A stretch of DNA of 64,000 nt from Litchfieldella rifensis (GCF_042646605.1 NZ_JBHRUG010000019.1:62001-126000); one strand, 5' to 3'. Shown: positions 16,957 through 26,188, counted from the stretch's first letter. Program-made: numbers and translations. Notes: generated by a model not told the origin, from the letters alone.

Positions 16957-18498
16957 TCATGCCAGGCGCATATGCTGGCGGATCAGTTCCACCAGGGTCG
17001 CGGCGGCATTGTCTGCTGTCGTATCCAGATGCACCAGCTGGCGTCGCTCGTCATCGGAGAAGGGCTCGCGATTGGCGAGTTGGCGTTCGAGTACCGCCAG
17101 GCTGGCTTCCGAGGAATCGCCACCACGCCGGGCTCGCTTTTCTATGCGCCTTCTGAGTGTGGCGTCATCGGCCTCGAAGCTGACCATCAGCACCGGCAGA
17201 CCCCGTGCCTCGGCCTGGTGACGCAGCAGATCCCGTTGCTCGCGACGCAGGCATGTGGCATCGATACACACCGGCAACCCGGATTCCAACAGTACCCCGG
17301 TGAGTTTCGCCAACTGCCAGTAGGTACGGCGGGTCGTCTCCGGCGTATAGATATCCACACCCTGTCGGGAACTATCGACCTGTGGAGAAAATCCGTGCAA
17401 ACGCTTGCGCTCGACATCGGAGCGCACGCGTACGCTTCCCAGGCGACGCACCATCTCGCCGGTGAAACGGCTCTTGCCGCTGCCCGCGACACCGATGCCG
17501 ATGACCAGATACGGAAACTGGAAGTCGGCGTAGCGCTCGGCCAGCGTCAGATAATGATGATATTCGGCGAGATCCGGTTGCGGGTCGCGCAGCATCGTGA
17601 CCTTGGCACGTGCCACGGCATGGTACAGCTTGTAAAAGCCAAGCAGGCGCACCAGTTCGTAGTCACCCGACAATTCCAGGTAGCGATTCAGCGCATGGTT
17701 GGCGAAGGCCACCTCGCCCTTGGCCTCGAGATCCATCAACAGGCAGGCCAGATCGCAACCGACATCGCTCCAGCGTAATTCGTCGTTGAACTCGACGCCG
17801 TCGAACATCAGAGTGCGTCCTTCATGACGCACGGCATTGCCCAGGTGGATATCGCCATGCGTCTCGCGCACGAAACCCTCGCGATGGCGCCGTTCGAAGG
17901 TGTCGTACAAGCGCGTATGGGCTTCCTCGACCCTTAACGCCACCCCCTGCAGGCGCTGTCGATCGGTGGCGTCCTGCAGGCGCTGCATGATCAATGCGAA
18001 TTCCCTGACCACGATGCCAAGCACCGTGTCGGCGGTGCCTAGCGGACTGTCCTCCTCGACCCTTGCGGCTTGCTCGTGAAAGACCACCAACTGGTCGATC
18101 AAGTCGTCGATCAGCTCGAACGACAGCTCACCACTGCGCTGTAGATTGCTGAACAGGTGACGATCGCTGAACTGACGCATCTTGACGGCATATTCGATGG
18201 GAGCACTGGCATCTCCCATGCGCGGTTTCCGGGACGTGCCGGAGATCGGTACCGCCGCCAGATACAGGTGCGGTGCCAGACGCCGGTTGAGACGTACCTC
18301 CTGCTCGCAGAGTCGGCGTCGCCGCTCCAGGGTCGAGGCGTCGAGGAAACGGCCGAAATCCAGTGGCTTCTTGATCTTGTAGGCGTAGTCACCGGTAAGC
18401 ACGATCCACGAAACATGCGTCTCGCGGATCTCGACCCCGTTCACCGGATGGTCGTAGCAGCCAGGATCCTGGAGTGCCCTGATCAGCGCCTCGTTCAC
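16957..18498 (-). CDS. fusion of APH-like kinase domain and P-loop kinase domain
   Basis: A 513-residue protein. The N-terminal part (about 1-330) resembles aminoglycoside phosphotransferase/choline-kinase folds, with the catalytic HGDIHLGN and a downstream FDGVEFN metal-binding motif. The C-terminal part (about 345-513) is a P-loop kinase-like domain with Walker A GVAGSGKS and CIDATCLRREQRD. Proteins of this two-domain type are widespread in Proteobacteria, but their substrate is unknown. It starts with GTG 11 nt after the hemL stop and is probably co-transcribed with hemL. It should not be read as an antibiotic-resistance gene. Confidence 0.8.
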   Translation of the reverse strand: MNEALIRALQDPGCYDHPVNGVEIRETHVSWIVLTGDYAYKIKKPLDFGRFLDASTLERRRRLCEQEVRLNRRLAPHLYLAAVPISGTSRKPRMGDASAPIEYAVKMRQFSDRHLFSNLQRSGELSFELIDDLIDQLVVFHEQAARVEEDSPLGTADTVLGIVVREFALIMQRLQDATDRQRLQGVALRVEEAHTRLYDTFERRHREGFVRETHGDIHLGNAVRHEGRTLMFDGVEFNDELRWSDVGCDLACLLMDLEAKGEVAFANHALNRYLELSGDYELVRLLGFYKLYHAVARAKVTMLRDPQPDLAEYHHYLTLAERYADFQFPYLVIGIGVAGSGKSRFTGEMVRRLGSVRVRSDVERKRLHGFSPQVDSSRQGVDIYTPETTRRTYWQLAKLTGVLLESGLPVCIDATCLRREQRDLLRHQAEARGLPVLMVSFEADDATLRRRIEKRARRGGDSSEASLAVLERQLANREPFSDDERRQLVHLDTTADNAAATLVELIRQHMRLA

Positions 18499-18509
18499 GA
18501 TAGCGGCTC

Positions 18510-19799
18510 TCAGGCCCGGCTCAGGATCGCGAACGCCTTCTCGGCACCATCGAGGGTTGCCTGGATGTCCTCCGGGGCATGCGCGCTGGACATGAAGCCG
18601 GCCTCGTATGCCGAAGGCGCCAGGTAGACCCCCTGATCGAGCATCGCCGAAAAGAAGCGTCGGAAGGCAGCCGCATCGCAGGCCGTCGCCTGGGCGAAGT
18701 TATCCACACGCGATTGCGCCGTGAAGAACAACCCGAACATGCCCCCGGCGGACTGGGTGATCATATCCACGTCCGCTGCCTCGGCCCGCTCCCGCAACCC
18801 CGAGCACAGCGTCTCGACTCGACTCGTCAGGGCATCGTGGAAGTGGGGTTCACGAATCTTGGACAGCAGCGCGATACCCGCCGCCATGGCCAGCGGGTTA
18901 CCGGCCAGGGTACCCGCCTGGTAGACCGGTCCCAGCGGTGAGATATGCGACATGATCTCGCGCTTGCCGCCGAAGGCCCCCACCGGCATGCCGCCGCCGA
19001 CGATCTTGCCCAGGCAAGTCAGGTCGGGATGCACGCCAAAGTGCGCCTGAGCGCCGCCCAGGGCCACACGGAAGCCGGTCATGACCTCATCGAAGATCAA
19101 CACGCTGCCGTACTCGTTGCAGACCCGGCGCAAACCTTCCAGGAAACCGGGCACCGGTGGAATGCAGTTCATGTTGCCGGCCACCGGCTCGACGATGATG
19201 CAAGCCACCTCGTCGCCGATCTGCGCGAAGCATTCCTCCACCGCCTCGATATCGTTGTAGGCCAGGGTCACGGTATGTTCGGCCAGCGCCGCCGGCACCC
19301 CCGGCGAACTGGGCTCGCCATGGGTCAGGGCACCGGAACCGGCCTTGACCAGCAGCGAATCCGAATGGCCGTGGTAGTTACCCTCGAACTTGACGATCTT
19401 GTCGCGACCGGTATAGCCGCGTGCCAGGCGAATCGCCGACATGGTGGCCTCGGTGCCGGAATTGACCATGCGCACCAGTTCGATACTGGGAATGATCTCG
19501 CAGATCAGGTCGGCCATGGTGGTCTCGATGGCCGTCGGCGTGCCGAAGGACAAGCCGTTGTCGAGGCGCTCGCGAACGGCGCGGAGGACATCCGGGTCGG
19601 CATGACCGGTGATCATCGGCCCCCAGGACCCCACATAATCGACATAGCGCTTGCCCTCGACATCGAACAGATAGGCACCCTGGGCACGCTCGATGAATAC
19701 CGGCGGCCGCTCCAGACCCTTGAAGGCGCGCACCGGCGAATTGACCCCACCGGGGATGTGACGACAAGCCTGTTCGAAGAGCTGTGCGGAAGTGATCAT
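18510..19799 (-). CDS. hemL: glutamate-1-semialdehyde 2,1-aminomutase
   Basis: PLP enzyme that makes 5-aminolevulinate from glutamate-1-semialdehyde, the C5 route to heme. It is 429 residues, the usual length. It begins SAQLFEQACRHIPGGVNSPVRAF; LIFDEVMTGFR is the PLP-binding Asp region and CLGKIVGGGMPVGAF contains the Schiff-base lysine. One perfect DnaA box lies inside the gene (18700-18708), and an array of three lies just upstream of its start (19834-19888). It is followed 11 bp downstream by the APH/P-loop fusion gene. Confidence 0.97.
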   Translation of the reverse strand: MITSAQLFEQACRHIPGGVNSPVRAFKGLERPPVFIERAQGAYLFDVEGKRYVDYVGSWGPMITGHADPDVLRAVRERLDNGLSFGTPTAIETTMADLICEIIPSIELVRMVNSGTEATMSAIRLARGYTGRDKIVKFEGNYHGHSDSLLVKAGSGALTHGEPSSPGVPAALAEHTVTLAYNDIEAVEECFAQIGDEVACIIVEPVAGNMNCIPPVPGFLEGLRRVCNEYGSVLIFDEVMTGFRVALGGAQAHFGVHPDLTCLGKIVGGGMPVGAFGGKREIMSHISPLGPVYQAGTLAGNPLAMAAGIALLSKIREPHFHDALTSRVETLCSGLRERAEAADVDMITQSAGGMFGLFFTAQSRVDNFAQATACDAAAFRRFFSAMLDQGVYLAPSAYEAGFMSSAHAPEDIQATLDGAEKAFAILSRA

Positions 19800-19833
19800 G
19801 GAAGCCTCTTGCGTCTCAAGGATAAAAACAGGT

Positions 19834-19888
19834 TGTGGATAACTCTTTGGACAATGCGGATAACTTGGCGTGGCTAGCCTGTGGATAA
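19834..19888. promoter_or_regulatory. array of three DnaA boxes in the hemL-thiE gap
   Basis: TGTGGATAA at 19834-19842, TGCGGATAA (one mismatch) at 19855-19863, and TGTGGATAA at 19880-19888, all in the same orientation with starts 21 and 25 bp apart. The array covers most of the 74-bp gap upstream of hemL and runs into the thiE 3' end. It could be a DnaA reservoir or a regulatory site; which is inference. Confidence 0.55.
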
Positions 19889-20563
19889 GCTATGAGTCGC
19901 CGCTATTGGCCCCGGTTCCTGCGCGAGGCGTCGATTCAACTCCTTCACCCGGGCTTCGATATCCTCGCCACCGAACACGGCATGCACGCAGGCCAACAGC
20001 TCCGCCCCGGCGCGTCGTGCCAAGAGAATATTGTCACGCCCGATACCGCCGATCGCGACCCGCGGCAGGCCGAACACGGCGGCCTCGGCGAGCAGCGACA
20101 ACGCGGCCGGGGGCGCGCCGGGCTTGGTGCTGGAGGCAAAGAAACGCCCGAAGGCCAGATAGCTCGCCCCTTCACGCACGGCCCGCTCGGCCAGATCCAA
20201 TCGCCCATGGCAGGTCGCACCGATGATGGCGTGAGGACCGAGCTGCTGGCGTGACACGGCCAGCTCACCGTCGCCCTGGCCCAGGTGCAGACCGACATTG
20301 TCGTGACCGGCCCGGCGCAAACGCAGCGCCAGGGCGGTGTCGTCATTGACGATCAACGGCACGCCGTAATCCCGACACAACGCCGCCAAGGCACCCGCCT
20401 GACGCCAGCGCTTGCCGTCATCCGTCGACTTGTCACGATACTGCAGCAACGCCAGGCCGCCGCGCAATGCACTCTCGCTACCCGCGAACAGCCGCGCATC
20501 GTCGGGGAGCAACTCGGCATCGGTGATGGCATAGACCCCACGGGTCCAGTCGTGATGGTTCAT
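19874..20563 (-). CDS. thiE: thiamine-phosphate synthase
   Basis: Joins HMP-pyrophosphate and thiazole phosphate to give thiamine phosphate. It is 229 residues from MNHHDWTRGVYAITD, with AGGAT seven bases upstream. Family features are LLQYRDKS, LIVNDDTALAL, GLHLGQGDG, the catalytic-loop FFASSTKPGAPP, and VAIGGIGRDN. The start overlaps the thiD stop by 4 nt, so the two thiamine genes are coupled. A longer frame open upstream is only the antisense-free shadow of thiD. Confidence 0.93.
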   Translation of the reverse strand: MNHHDWTRGVYAITDAELLPDDARLFAGSESALRGGLALLQYRDKSTDDGKRWRQAGALAALCRDYGVPLIVNDDTALALRLRRAGHDNVGLHLGQGDGELAVSRQQLGPHAIIGATCHGRLDLAERAVREGASYLAFGRFFASSTKPGAPPAALSLLAEAAVFGLPRVAIGGIGRDNILLARRAGAELLACVHAVFGGEDIEARVKELNRRLAQEPGPIAATHSLSTG

Positions 20564-21402
20564 GATGAATCCTGTTGGTTGGCGAGATCGGGATGACGCC
20601 ACAGGCGCCGCGGCAACGCCTGGCCGGAGCCGGGACGCCAACCATGCTTGAGCGACTGCCAGGTATAATCCTGGGCCTGCTCGCAGGCCTGGACCAGGCT
20701 CTCGCCAGCCGCTAGCCGAGCAGCCAACGCCGCGGCCAGCGTACAGCCCGAGCCATGAAAGCTGCCGGCAAGGCGTGGCCAGTGCCACTGACGTCCATTG
20801 TCCGGAGTATGCAGGGTGTGGACAACCTGATCGGGCAGCGTGTCTTCCCGGGGGGCGTCGGTCCCGGTGACCAACACCGCCTGGCAGCCCAACGACAGCA
20901 AGGCCACGGCCCGATCGGTGTCGTTGTCCACCACTTCTCCCGATAAACGCGCCAGTTCCAGCCGGTTGGGGGTGAGGATATCCACCAGCGGTAACAGTCG
21001 CTCGCAAAAGGCATCGCGTAGTTCCAGGGTCGACAACTCCTTGCCGCCACCGGCCTTCAGCACCGGATCGACAACCAGCGGCACGCCGGGATAGCGACGG
21101 ACGATATCCACCACGGCGTCCAGCGACTCGAGACTCGCGATCAAGCCGACCTTGATGGCAGCGACCTCGAACTCGGCCAGCGCGGCGACCATCGCGCGCA
21201 TGTCGTCGCCTCGGCACGGCATCACCGCCCTCACATCGTGACAGCTCTGCGCCGTCAGCGCCGTCGGCACGGTCAGTGGCCAGCCACCACAGGTGCCGAC
21301 CGCCTCGGCATCGGCCACCAGGCCGGCGCCGCCGGTCGGGTCATGACCCGACAACACCAGTACCACAGGCAAATGTCGCATCGTCAGCCACTCGCCCCCC
21401 AT
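20560..21402 (-). CDS. thiD: hydroxymethylpyrimidine/phosphomethylpyrimidine kinase
   Basis: Two-step kinase that makes HMP-pyrophosphate for thiamine synthesis. It is 280 residues. SGHDPTGGAGLVADAEA marks the substrate-binding N-terminus, and the ribokinase-fold ATP/anion-hole motif appears as FHGSGCTLAAAL. The first start (MGGEWLTM) shares one base with the hemJ stop (TGATG), favouring coupling; the internal Met seven codons on (MRHLPVVLV) is an alternative. It is the middle gene of hemJ-thiD-thiE. Confidence 0.93.
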   Translation of the reverse strand: MGGEWLTMRHLPVVLVLSGHDPTGGAGLVADAEAVGTCGGWPLTVPTALTAQSCHDVRAVMPCRGDDMRAMVAALAEFEVAAIKVGLIASLESLDAVVDIVRRYPGVPLVVDPVLKAGGGKELSTLELRDAFCERLLPLVDILTPNRLELARLSGEVVDNDTDRAVALLSLGCQAVLVTGTDAPREDTLPDQVVHTLHTPDNGRQWHWPRLAGSFHGSGCTLAAALAARLAAGESLVQACEQAQDYTWQSLKHGWRPGSGQALPRRLWRHPDLANQQDSS

Positions 21403-21833
21403 CAGAACGGTTTGACCACAGCGAGAATGACGATCGCCAGCAAGGCGATGACCGGTGCCTCATTGAACCAGCGAAAGAACACATGGGATTTGTGGCAATC
21501 TCCCACCGCCAGTTTTTTCATATAGGCCAGACAGACATGATGATAGCCGATCAGCAATACCACCAGTGCCAGCTTGGCATGCAACCAGCCCTGACTCATG
21601 AAACCCGGCACCATCGACAACAACCACAGTCCGAACACCAGCACGCCGATCATCGACGGCAGCATGATCCCACGGTAAAGCTTGCGTTCCATGACCCGGA
21701 AGTAGTCGATGGCCTGTTGGTCGTCCTTGTCCCGAGCCATGGCGTGATAGACGAACAGGCGTGGCAAGTAGAACAGCGCGGCAAACCAGGTCACCACGAA
21801 AACCAGATGCAACGCCTTGATCCATGGATACAT
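21402..21833 (-). CDS. hemJ: protoporphyrinogen oxidase HemJ
   Basis: A 143-residue membrane protein of the HemJ family (formerly UPF0093), which oxidises protoporphyrinogen IX in bacteria lacking HemG and HemY. Four hydrophobic segments are visible, with conserved HxxF-type histidines in ALHLVFVVTWFAALFYLPRLFVYH and in GWLHAKLALV, and a C-terminal FRWFNE. It leads the hemJ-thiD-thiE unit. Together with hemL and hemW it makes three heme-pathway genes within about 8 kb. Confidence 0.92.
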   Translation of the reverse strand: MYPWIKALHLVFVVTWFAALFYLPRLFVYHAMARDKDDQQAIDYFRVMERKLYRGIMLPSMIGVLVFGLWLLSMVPGFMSQGWLHAKLALVVLLIGYHHVCLAYMKKLAVGDCHKSHVFFRWFNEAPVIALLAIVILAVVKPF

Positions 21834-21891
21834 TCCCGCTCCTCGGTCGAAATCGGACGAACGCCCACGAGGTCATGGGTCGCCCCACCGT

Positions 21892-23643
21892 TCATGGCTT
21901 ATAACGATAGTAGTTCTCGATGGCATCACGGGTGATGATACCGGAAATTCGCCGCATCATCGGCGTCGAGGTGTTTTCCACATACAACGCATCCACGGCC
22001 TGGTTGTTCAAGCGCTCGAAGGCTTCGGTCAGGGTAGCCTGCAAATGGATGGGCGCCATCTCCAGTCGCTGGCCGGGCACCTCGAGCAGATCCAACCGTT
22101 CCTCGTTCTCCCATAGCGACTCATCGAGCAGCGCCCGGGCCAGGTCGGCGGCCTTGAGCGCCAGGGTCGGCGCATCGTCGCTGGAACGCACGATCACGAT
22201 CCAGGTGGGCTTGCCATCCAGCAGCGCCTGCGCTTCGTCACGGCTGATCAGGCGCCGGGTTTTCACCAGGTTGCGCTCCATGACCGCCGGCACCGAGACG
22301 CGCGACAATGCCTGCATCAGGGGCTGCTGCAAGGGGTGCAGGCCATGGCGCGTCAGGGTGATGAAGAAGCCCTGGCAGCGACAAAGCTGCCTGGCCGTGA
22401 GACTGGAGATCACCACCGCCAGCATCCCGGGCAGGATGATATCGGGATGATGAGTGAGTTCCAGCAGGGCCATCAACGCCGCCAGCGGCGCCTGGAGCAC
22501 CGCTCCCATCATCGCCGCCATGCCCAGCATGGCGAACAATCCCGGATCGGCCGACACCTGGGGCCAGATCCAGCCCCCCAGTATGCCGCTCAGGGCACCC
22601 GCCGTGGCTCCCACCACCAATACCGGCCCGATGATGCCGATGGGCACGCCACACGCCACGGTGAAGGCAGTGAGCAACAGCTTGGCGACCACCAGCGCCA
22701 GCAGCACATCCACCGCCAGATCGCCGGCCAGGGACGCCGCCAGGGTGTCGTAACCGATGCCTTGCACCTCGGGATACCACCACGCCACCGCGGCAGTCGC
22801 GATACCCACCGCCGCCAGTTTTCCCCACACCGGCCAGGCCGCCAGACGTTCGCCGCTCTTGGCCACATGGATGAAAGCCCCGGCCAACAGGCCGATCACC
22901 AGCGCCGTGACCACGATCCATGGCAGATTGAACAACGAGCCCAGCGTCACGCTGGGGACCCGGAAGGCCGGTTCGGTGCCGTATACCAGTTGCGCCACCA
23001 AGGCGCTCATGGTCGAGGCCAGGATCACCGGCATGAACCCGGCGATGGTGTACTCCATCATCACCACTTCCATGGCGAAGATGACCCCGGCGATGGGCGT
23101 ATTGAACGATGCCGAGATGCCCGCCGCCGTGCCGCAAGCCACCAGCACCCGCAAGCTGTTGTGCGGCAGACGCAGTTGCTGGCCCAGCCCGCTGGACGCC
23201 GCGGCGCCCAGATGGATGGCCGGCCCCTCGCGACCGGCGGACAAGCCGCCGAGAACCGAGACGACACCGACCCACCACTGGTTGATCCAGTTGCGCAGGG
23301 GAAACCTGCCCTGATGATAGGTCAGGCGCTCGATGACATGACCGATGCCCAGCTTGCGCGCCGCCGGGGGCTGACGCCACAGCCAGAGGCCGATCATCGC
23401 CACCGCCACCAGTGGCAGGCTGGCCCTGGCCCAGGGGAGGAGCGCCTCGAAGGCTTCGGGGTCGCCCTCGGGCATGAACACCAGAGCACCCAGATCGAGC
23501 AGCAGACGAAAGCCCACCATCAGGCTGCCGGTGACCACCCCGGAGGCCAGCCCCAGGACGCATAACTGGGGCAGGGCATCGACGTTGGCGAGCTGGCGGC
23601 GAAAGCGCTCCAGGCTCAGATCGGGCAAGCGTAGTCGTGGCAC
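21892..23643 (-). CDS. ClC-family chloride channel/antiporter
   Basis: A 583-residue membrane protein from the GTG at 23643, which has AAGGA nine bases upstream; a longer GTG-initiated form is possible. The ClC core has GREGP at 137-141, with E139 matching the gating glutamate of E. coli ClcA, plus GVPIGIIGP. The N-terminal selectivity motif is degenerate. After the channel domain (to about 430), the C-terminus has a CBS-like tail with two halves. It could be a chloride channel or a proton/chloride exchanger; the gating Glu favours an exchanger. It is divergent from argC. Confidence 0.85.
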   Translation of the reverse strand: MPRLRLPDLSLERFRRQLANVDALPQLCVLGLASGVVTGSLMVGFRLLLDLGALVFMPEGDPEAFEALLPWARASLPLVAVAMIGLWLWRQPPAARKLGIGHVIERLTYHQGRFPLRNWINQWWVGVVSVLGGLSAGREGPAIHLGAAASSGLGQQLRLPHNSLRVLVACGTAAGISASFNTPIAGVIFAMEVVMMEYTIAGFMPVILASTMSALVAQLVYGTEPAFRVPSVTLGSLFNLPWIVVTALVIGLLAGAFIHVAKSGERLAAWPVWGKLAAVGIATAAVAWWYPEVQGIGYDTLAASLAGDLAVDVLLALVVAKLLLTAFTVACGVPIGIIGPVLVVGATAGALSGILGGWIWPQVSADPGLFAMLGMAAMMGAVLQAPLAALMALLELTHHPDIILPGMLAVVISSLTARQLCRCQGFFITLTRHGLHPLQQPLMQALSRVSVPAVMERNLVKTRRLISRDEAQALLDGKPTWIVIVRSSDDAPTLALKAADLARALLDESLWENEERLDLLEVPGQRLEMAPIHLQATLTEAFERLNNQAVDALYVENTSTPMMRRISGIITRDAIENYYRYKP

Positions 23644-23780
23644 GATACCGCATCCTTGTGGAAGTCGGCGCCGCTCGAGACTCGGCGAGAGGTCAAGCGT
23701 GCGAGAAGATATCACCCCTATTTAAGGTGTATCATATCGGAACGAACCACGTCTCAACCGGCCATCTGAAGGAGTCCATC

Positions 23781-24815
23781 GTGATCAAGGTAGGTATCGT
23801 CGGCGGCACCGGGTATACCGGCGTCGAACTGCTGCGCCTGCTGGCAAGCCATCCCGAGGTCGACGTCGACGTGATCACCTCGCGTTCCGAGACGGGGCTG
23901 GCGGTCGACGAACTCTATCCCAACCTGCGCGGTCATTATCCCGGCCTGGCATTCTCCGAGCCGGACCCGGCTCGTCTCGCCGCCTGTGACGCCGTCTTCT
24001 TCGCCACTCCGCATGGCGTGGCCCATGCCCTGGCCGGGGAACTGATCGAGCGTGGTACGCGGGTCATCGACCTGTCCGCCGACTTTCGTCTCCGCGATGC
24101 CCGGGAATGGGCGCACTGGTATGGCCAGCCGCATGGTGCCCCCGAACTGCTCGACGCCGCGGTCTACGGCCTGCCCGAGGTCAATCGCGATGCGATTCGC
24201 CAGGCGCGGCTGATCGCCGTACCGGGCTGCTACCCTACCGCCGTCCAGCTTGGCTTGCTGCCGCTGCTGGAGCAGCGGTTGATCGACAACGAGCACATCA
24301 TCGCCGACTGCAAGTCCGGCGTCACCGGTGCCGGGCGCGGCGCCAAGGTCGCCTCGTTGCTGGCCGAAGCCAGCGAGTCGATGAAAGCCTACGGCGCCAG
24401 TGGTCATCGTCACCTGCCGGAAATCCGCCAGGGGCTGAGTCAGGCGGCCGGTCAAGCGGTGGGGCTGACCTTCGTGCCCCATCTGACGCCGATGATTCGT
24501 GGCATCCACGCCACCCTCTACGGTCGCCTCACCAGCGAGCCGGGCGACCTGCAAGCGCTGTTCGAGAAGCGCTTCGCCGACGAGCCGGCGGTCGACGTGA
24601 TGCCGGCCGGCAGCCACCCCGAGACTCGCAGCGTCAAAGGCTCGGACATTTGCCGCCTCGCCGTGCACCGTCCTGGCGATGGTGACACGGTGGTGGTCCT
24701 GGCGGTGATCGACAATCTGGTCAAGGGGGCGTCGGGCCAAGCGATACAGAATCTCAACCTGATGTTCGACTTCGACGAGATGGCTGGTCTTCAGGCCCCG
24801 GCCCTGTTGCCCTGA
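23781..24815 (+). CDS. argC: N-acetyl-gamma-glutamyl-phosphate reductase
   Basis: Third step of arginine synthesis, an NADPH-dependent reductase. The GTG at 23781 has AAGGAG seven bases upstream and gives 344 residues, the family norm. KVGIVGGTGYTGVELLRLL is the nucleotide fold and VPGCYPTAVQLGLLPL contains the catalytic Cys. A longer in-frame reading upstream is ignored. It is divergent from the ClC gene, and no other arg gene is nearby. Confidence 0.96.
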   Translation: MIKVGIVGGTGYTGVELLRLLASHPEVDVDVITSRSETGLAVDELYPNLRGHYPGLAFSEPDPARLAACDAVFFATPHGVAHALAGELIERGTRVIDLSADFRLRDAREWAHWYGQPHGAPELLDAAVYGLPEVNRDAIRQARLIAVPGCYPTAVQLGLLPLLEQRLIDNEHIIADCKSGVTGAGRGAKVASLLAEASESMKAYGASGHRHLPEIRQGLSQAAGQAVGLTFVPHLTPMIRGIHATLYGRLTSEPGDLQALFEKRFADEPAVDVMPAGSHPETRSVKGSDICRLAVHRPGDGDTVVVLAVIDNLVKGASGQAIQNLNLMFDFDEMAGLQAPALLP

Positions 24816-24846
24816 TTCCGAATCGACACATGACCCCGGCATAAAG

Positions 24847-24876
24847 TTGACCCTTTTGCTGGGGTTTGCGGATAAT
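24847..24876 (+). promoter_or_regulatory. sigma70-type promoter for erpA
   Basis: TTGACC (24847-24852), an 18-bp spacer, then GATAAT (24871-24876), 40 bp before the erpA start codon. Both boxes are five of six. Confidence 0.65.
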
Positions 24877-24915
24877 ATGGTTATTGAACATTTCCCAACA
24901 CCCGGGAGCTCTCCG

Positions 24916-25284
24916 ATGAGCAGTGCCGAATCCTTCGAGCCAGCCTCCTTCACGCCCAAACCGATGCTGTTGACCGACAGCGCGCAGGGGCGGCTGCGCG
25001 CATTGATCGCCGAGGAGGGCAATGCCGCCCTCAAGCTGCGCGTCTACGTGACCGGCGGCGGCTGCTCGGGCTTTCAATACGGCTTCGACTTCGCCGACGA
25101 CACCAGCGACGACGATACGCTGATCGAATTCAACGACGTTGCCATGGTCGTGGACCCGTTGTCCTACCAGTACCTGGTCGGCTCCACCGTGGACTTCGAG
25201 GAAGGCCTCGCCGGAGCGCGCTTCGTGATCAAGAACCCCAATGCCACCACCACCTGCGGTTGTGGTGCCTCGTTCATGGTCTGA
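24916..25284 (+). CDS. erpA: iron-sulfur cluster insertion protein ErpA
   Basis: A-type carrier that delivers Fe-S clusters to apoproteins, including those of isoprenoid synthesis. It is 122 residues from MSSAESFEP. The three cluster ligands are C50 (GGGCSGFQYGF), C114 and C116 (TTTCGCGASF). The start at 24916 has GGGAG upstream; an upstream in-frame Met would run across the promoter. It stands alone after argC with its own promoter. Confidence 0.95.
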   Translation: MSSAESFEPASFTPKPMLLTDSAQGRLRALIAEEGNAALKLRVYVTGGGCSGFQYGFDFADDTSDDDTLIEFNDVAMVVDPLSYQYLVGSTVDFEEGLAGARFVIKNPNATTTCGCGASFMV

Positions 25285-25405
25285 GCCTCGCTTGGGCCAT
25301 GGTTTCCCTCTAATGTCCCGCGCAGCACCCCCAACTTGACGCTTTCCCCCGGACTCGCCATGGTTAAAGGCGAGACGATAAACACTATATCTAGTGGGGA
25401 AGCCA

Positions 25406-26188
25406 ATGAGACTAGTGATCGAAAATACCATCAAGACCGCTTCGCTGCTGGCGTGCCTGGTGCTGGGGCTTGGGCTGTCAGCGCAGGTTCTCGCCGACAA
25501 GCCAGTGGTCAATGTCGTCACCGACCCGAGCTTCGTTCCCTTCGAAATGATGGACCAGGAAACCGGTGAGATGGTCGGTTTCGACATGGACATCATCCGC
25601 GAGGTTGCCAAGCGTGCCGGTTTCGAGATCAATCTCGAAACCATGGACTTCAACGGCATCATCCCGGCCGTGCAGACCGGTAATCAGGAAATCGCCATCG
25701 CGGGCATTACCATCACCGAAGAGCGTGCCAAAATCGTCGACTACTCCGACCCCTACTATGATAGTGGTCTGAAGATCCTGGTGCGTGCCGACAACGACAG
25801 CGTCGAGACCATCGAGGATCTGGAGGGCATGAGTATCGCCACCAAGATCGGCTCCACCAGCCACGACTTCCTGCAGGAACAGTTCGGTGGGGATACCGAC
25901 ATCACGCCCTATCCAGGGACCAGCGACATGTTCATGGCGCTGCTCGGCGGCAGTGTCGATGCCGTCTTCTACGATGCTCCCAATGTCAGCTACTTTGCCC
26001 AGACCCGCGGGGAAGGCCGCACCAAGGTGGTAGGTCCTCTCTACGAGGGGCAACAATATGGCATTGTCTTCCACAAGGGCAGCGAATGGGTGGAACCCAC
26101 CAACGAGGCCCTGGCCTCCATGCGCGAGGACGGCACCTACGACGAGATCCATGCCAAATGGTTCGGCAGTGCCCCTGACGACGAATAA
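25406..26188 (+). CDS. polar amino-acid ABC transporter, substrate-binding protein
   Basis: A 260-residue periplasmic binding protein of the family 3 (SBP_bac_3) type. A signal peptide (about 1-29) ends SAQVLADK. The mature protein has FVPFEMMDQETGEMVGFDMDI, ITITEERAKIVDYSDPYYDSGL and DAVFYDAP, typical of glutamine, lysine/arginine/ornithine or histidine binders; the exact ligand cannot be read. The start ATG at 25406 follows GGGGAA. It leads the three-gene transporter, with a strong hairpin before the permease. Confidence 0.9.
   Translation: MRLVIENTIKTASLLACLVLGLGLSAQVLADKPVVNVVTDPSFVPFEMMDQETGEMVGFDMDIIREVAKRAGFEINLETMDFNGIIPAVQTGNQEIAIAGITITEERAKIVDYSDPYYDSGLKILVRADNDSVETIEDLEGMSIATKIGSTSHDFLQEQFGGDTDITPYPGTSDMFMALLGGSVDAVFYDAPNVSYFAQTRGEGRTKVVGPLYEGQQYGIVFHKGSEWVEPTNEALASMREDGTYDEIHAKWFGSAPDDE

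Noticed and set aside
16957..18498. Aminoglycoside resistance gene
   Set aside because: The APH-like fold is fused to a P-loop kinase in a widespread chromosomal family and lies after hemL, so resistance is not supported.
20564..21217. Long leftward extension of the thiE frame
   Set aside because: It overlaps thiD in another frame and has low-complexity Gly/Arg-rich composition; thiE starts at 20563.
20564..21891. Thiamine riboswitch for thiE-thiD
   Set aside because: No leader room between overlapping genes and no recognisable TPP-aptamer motif.
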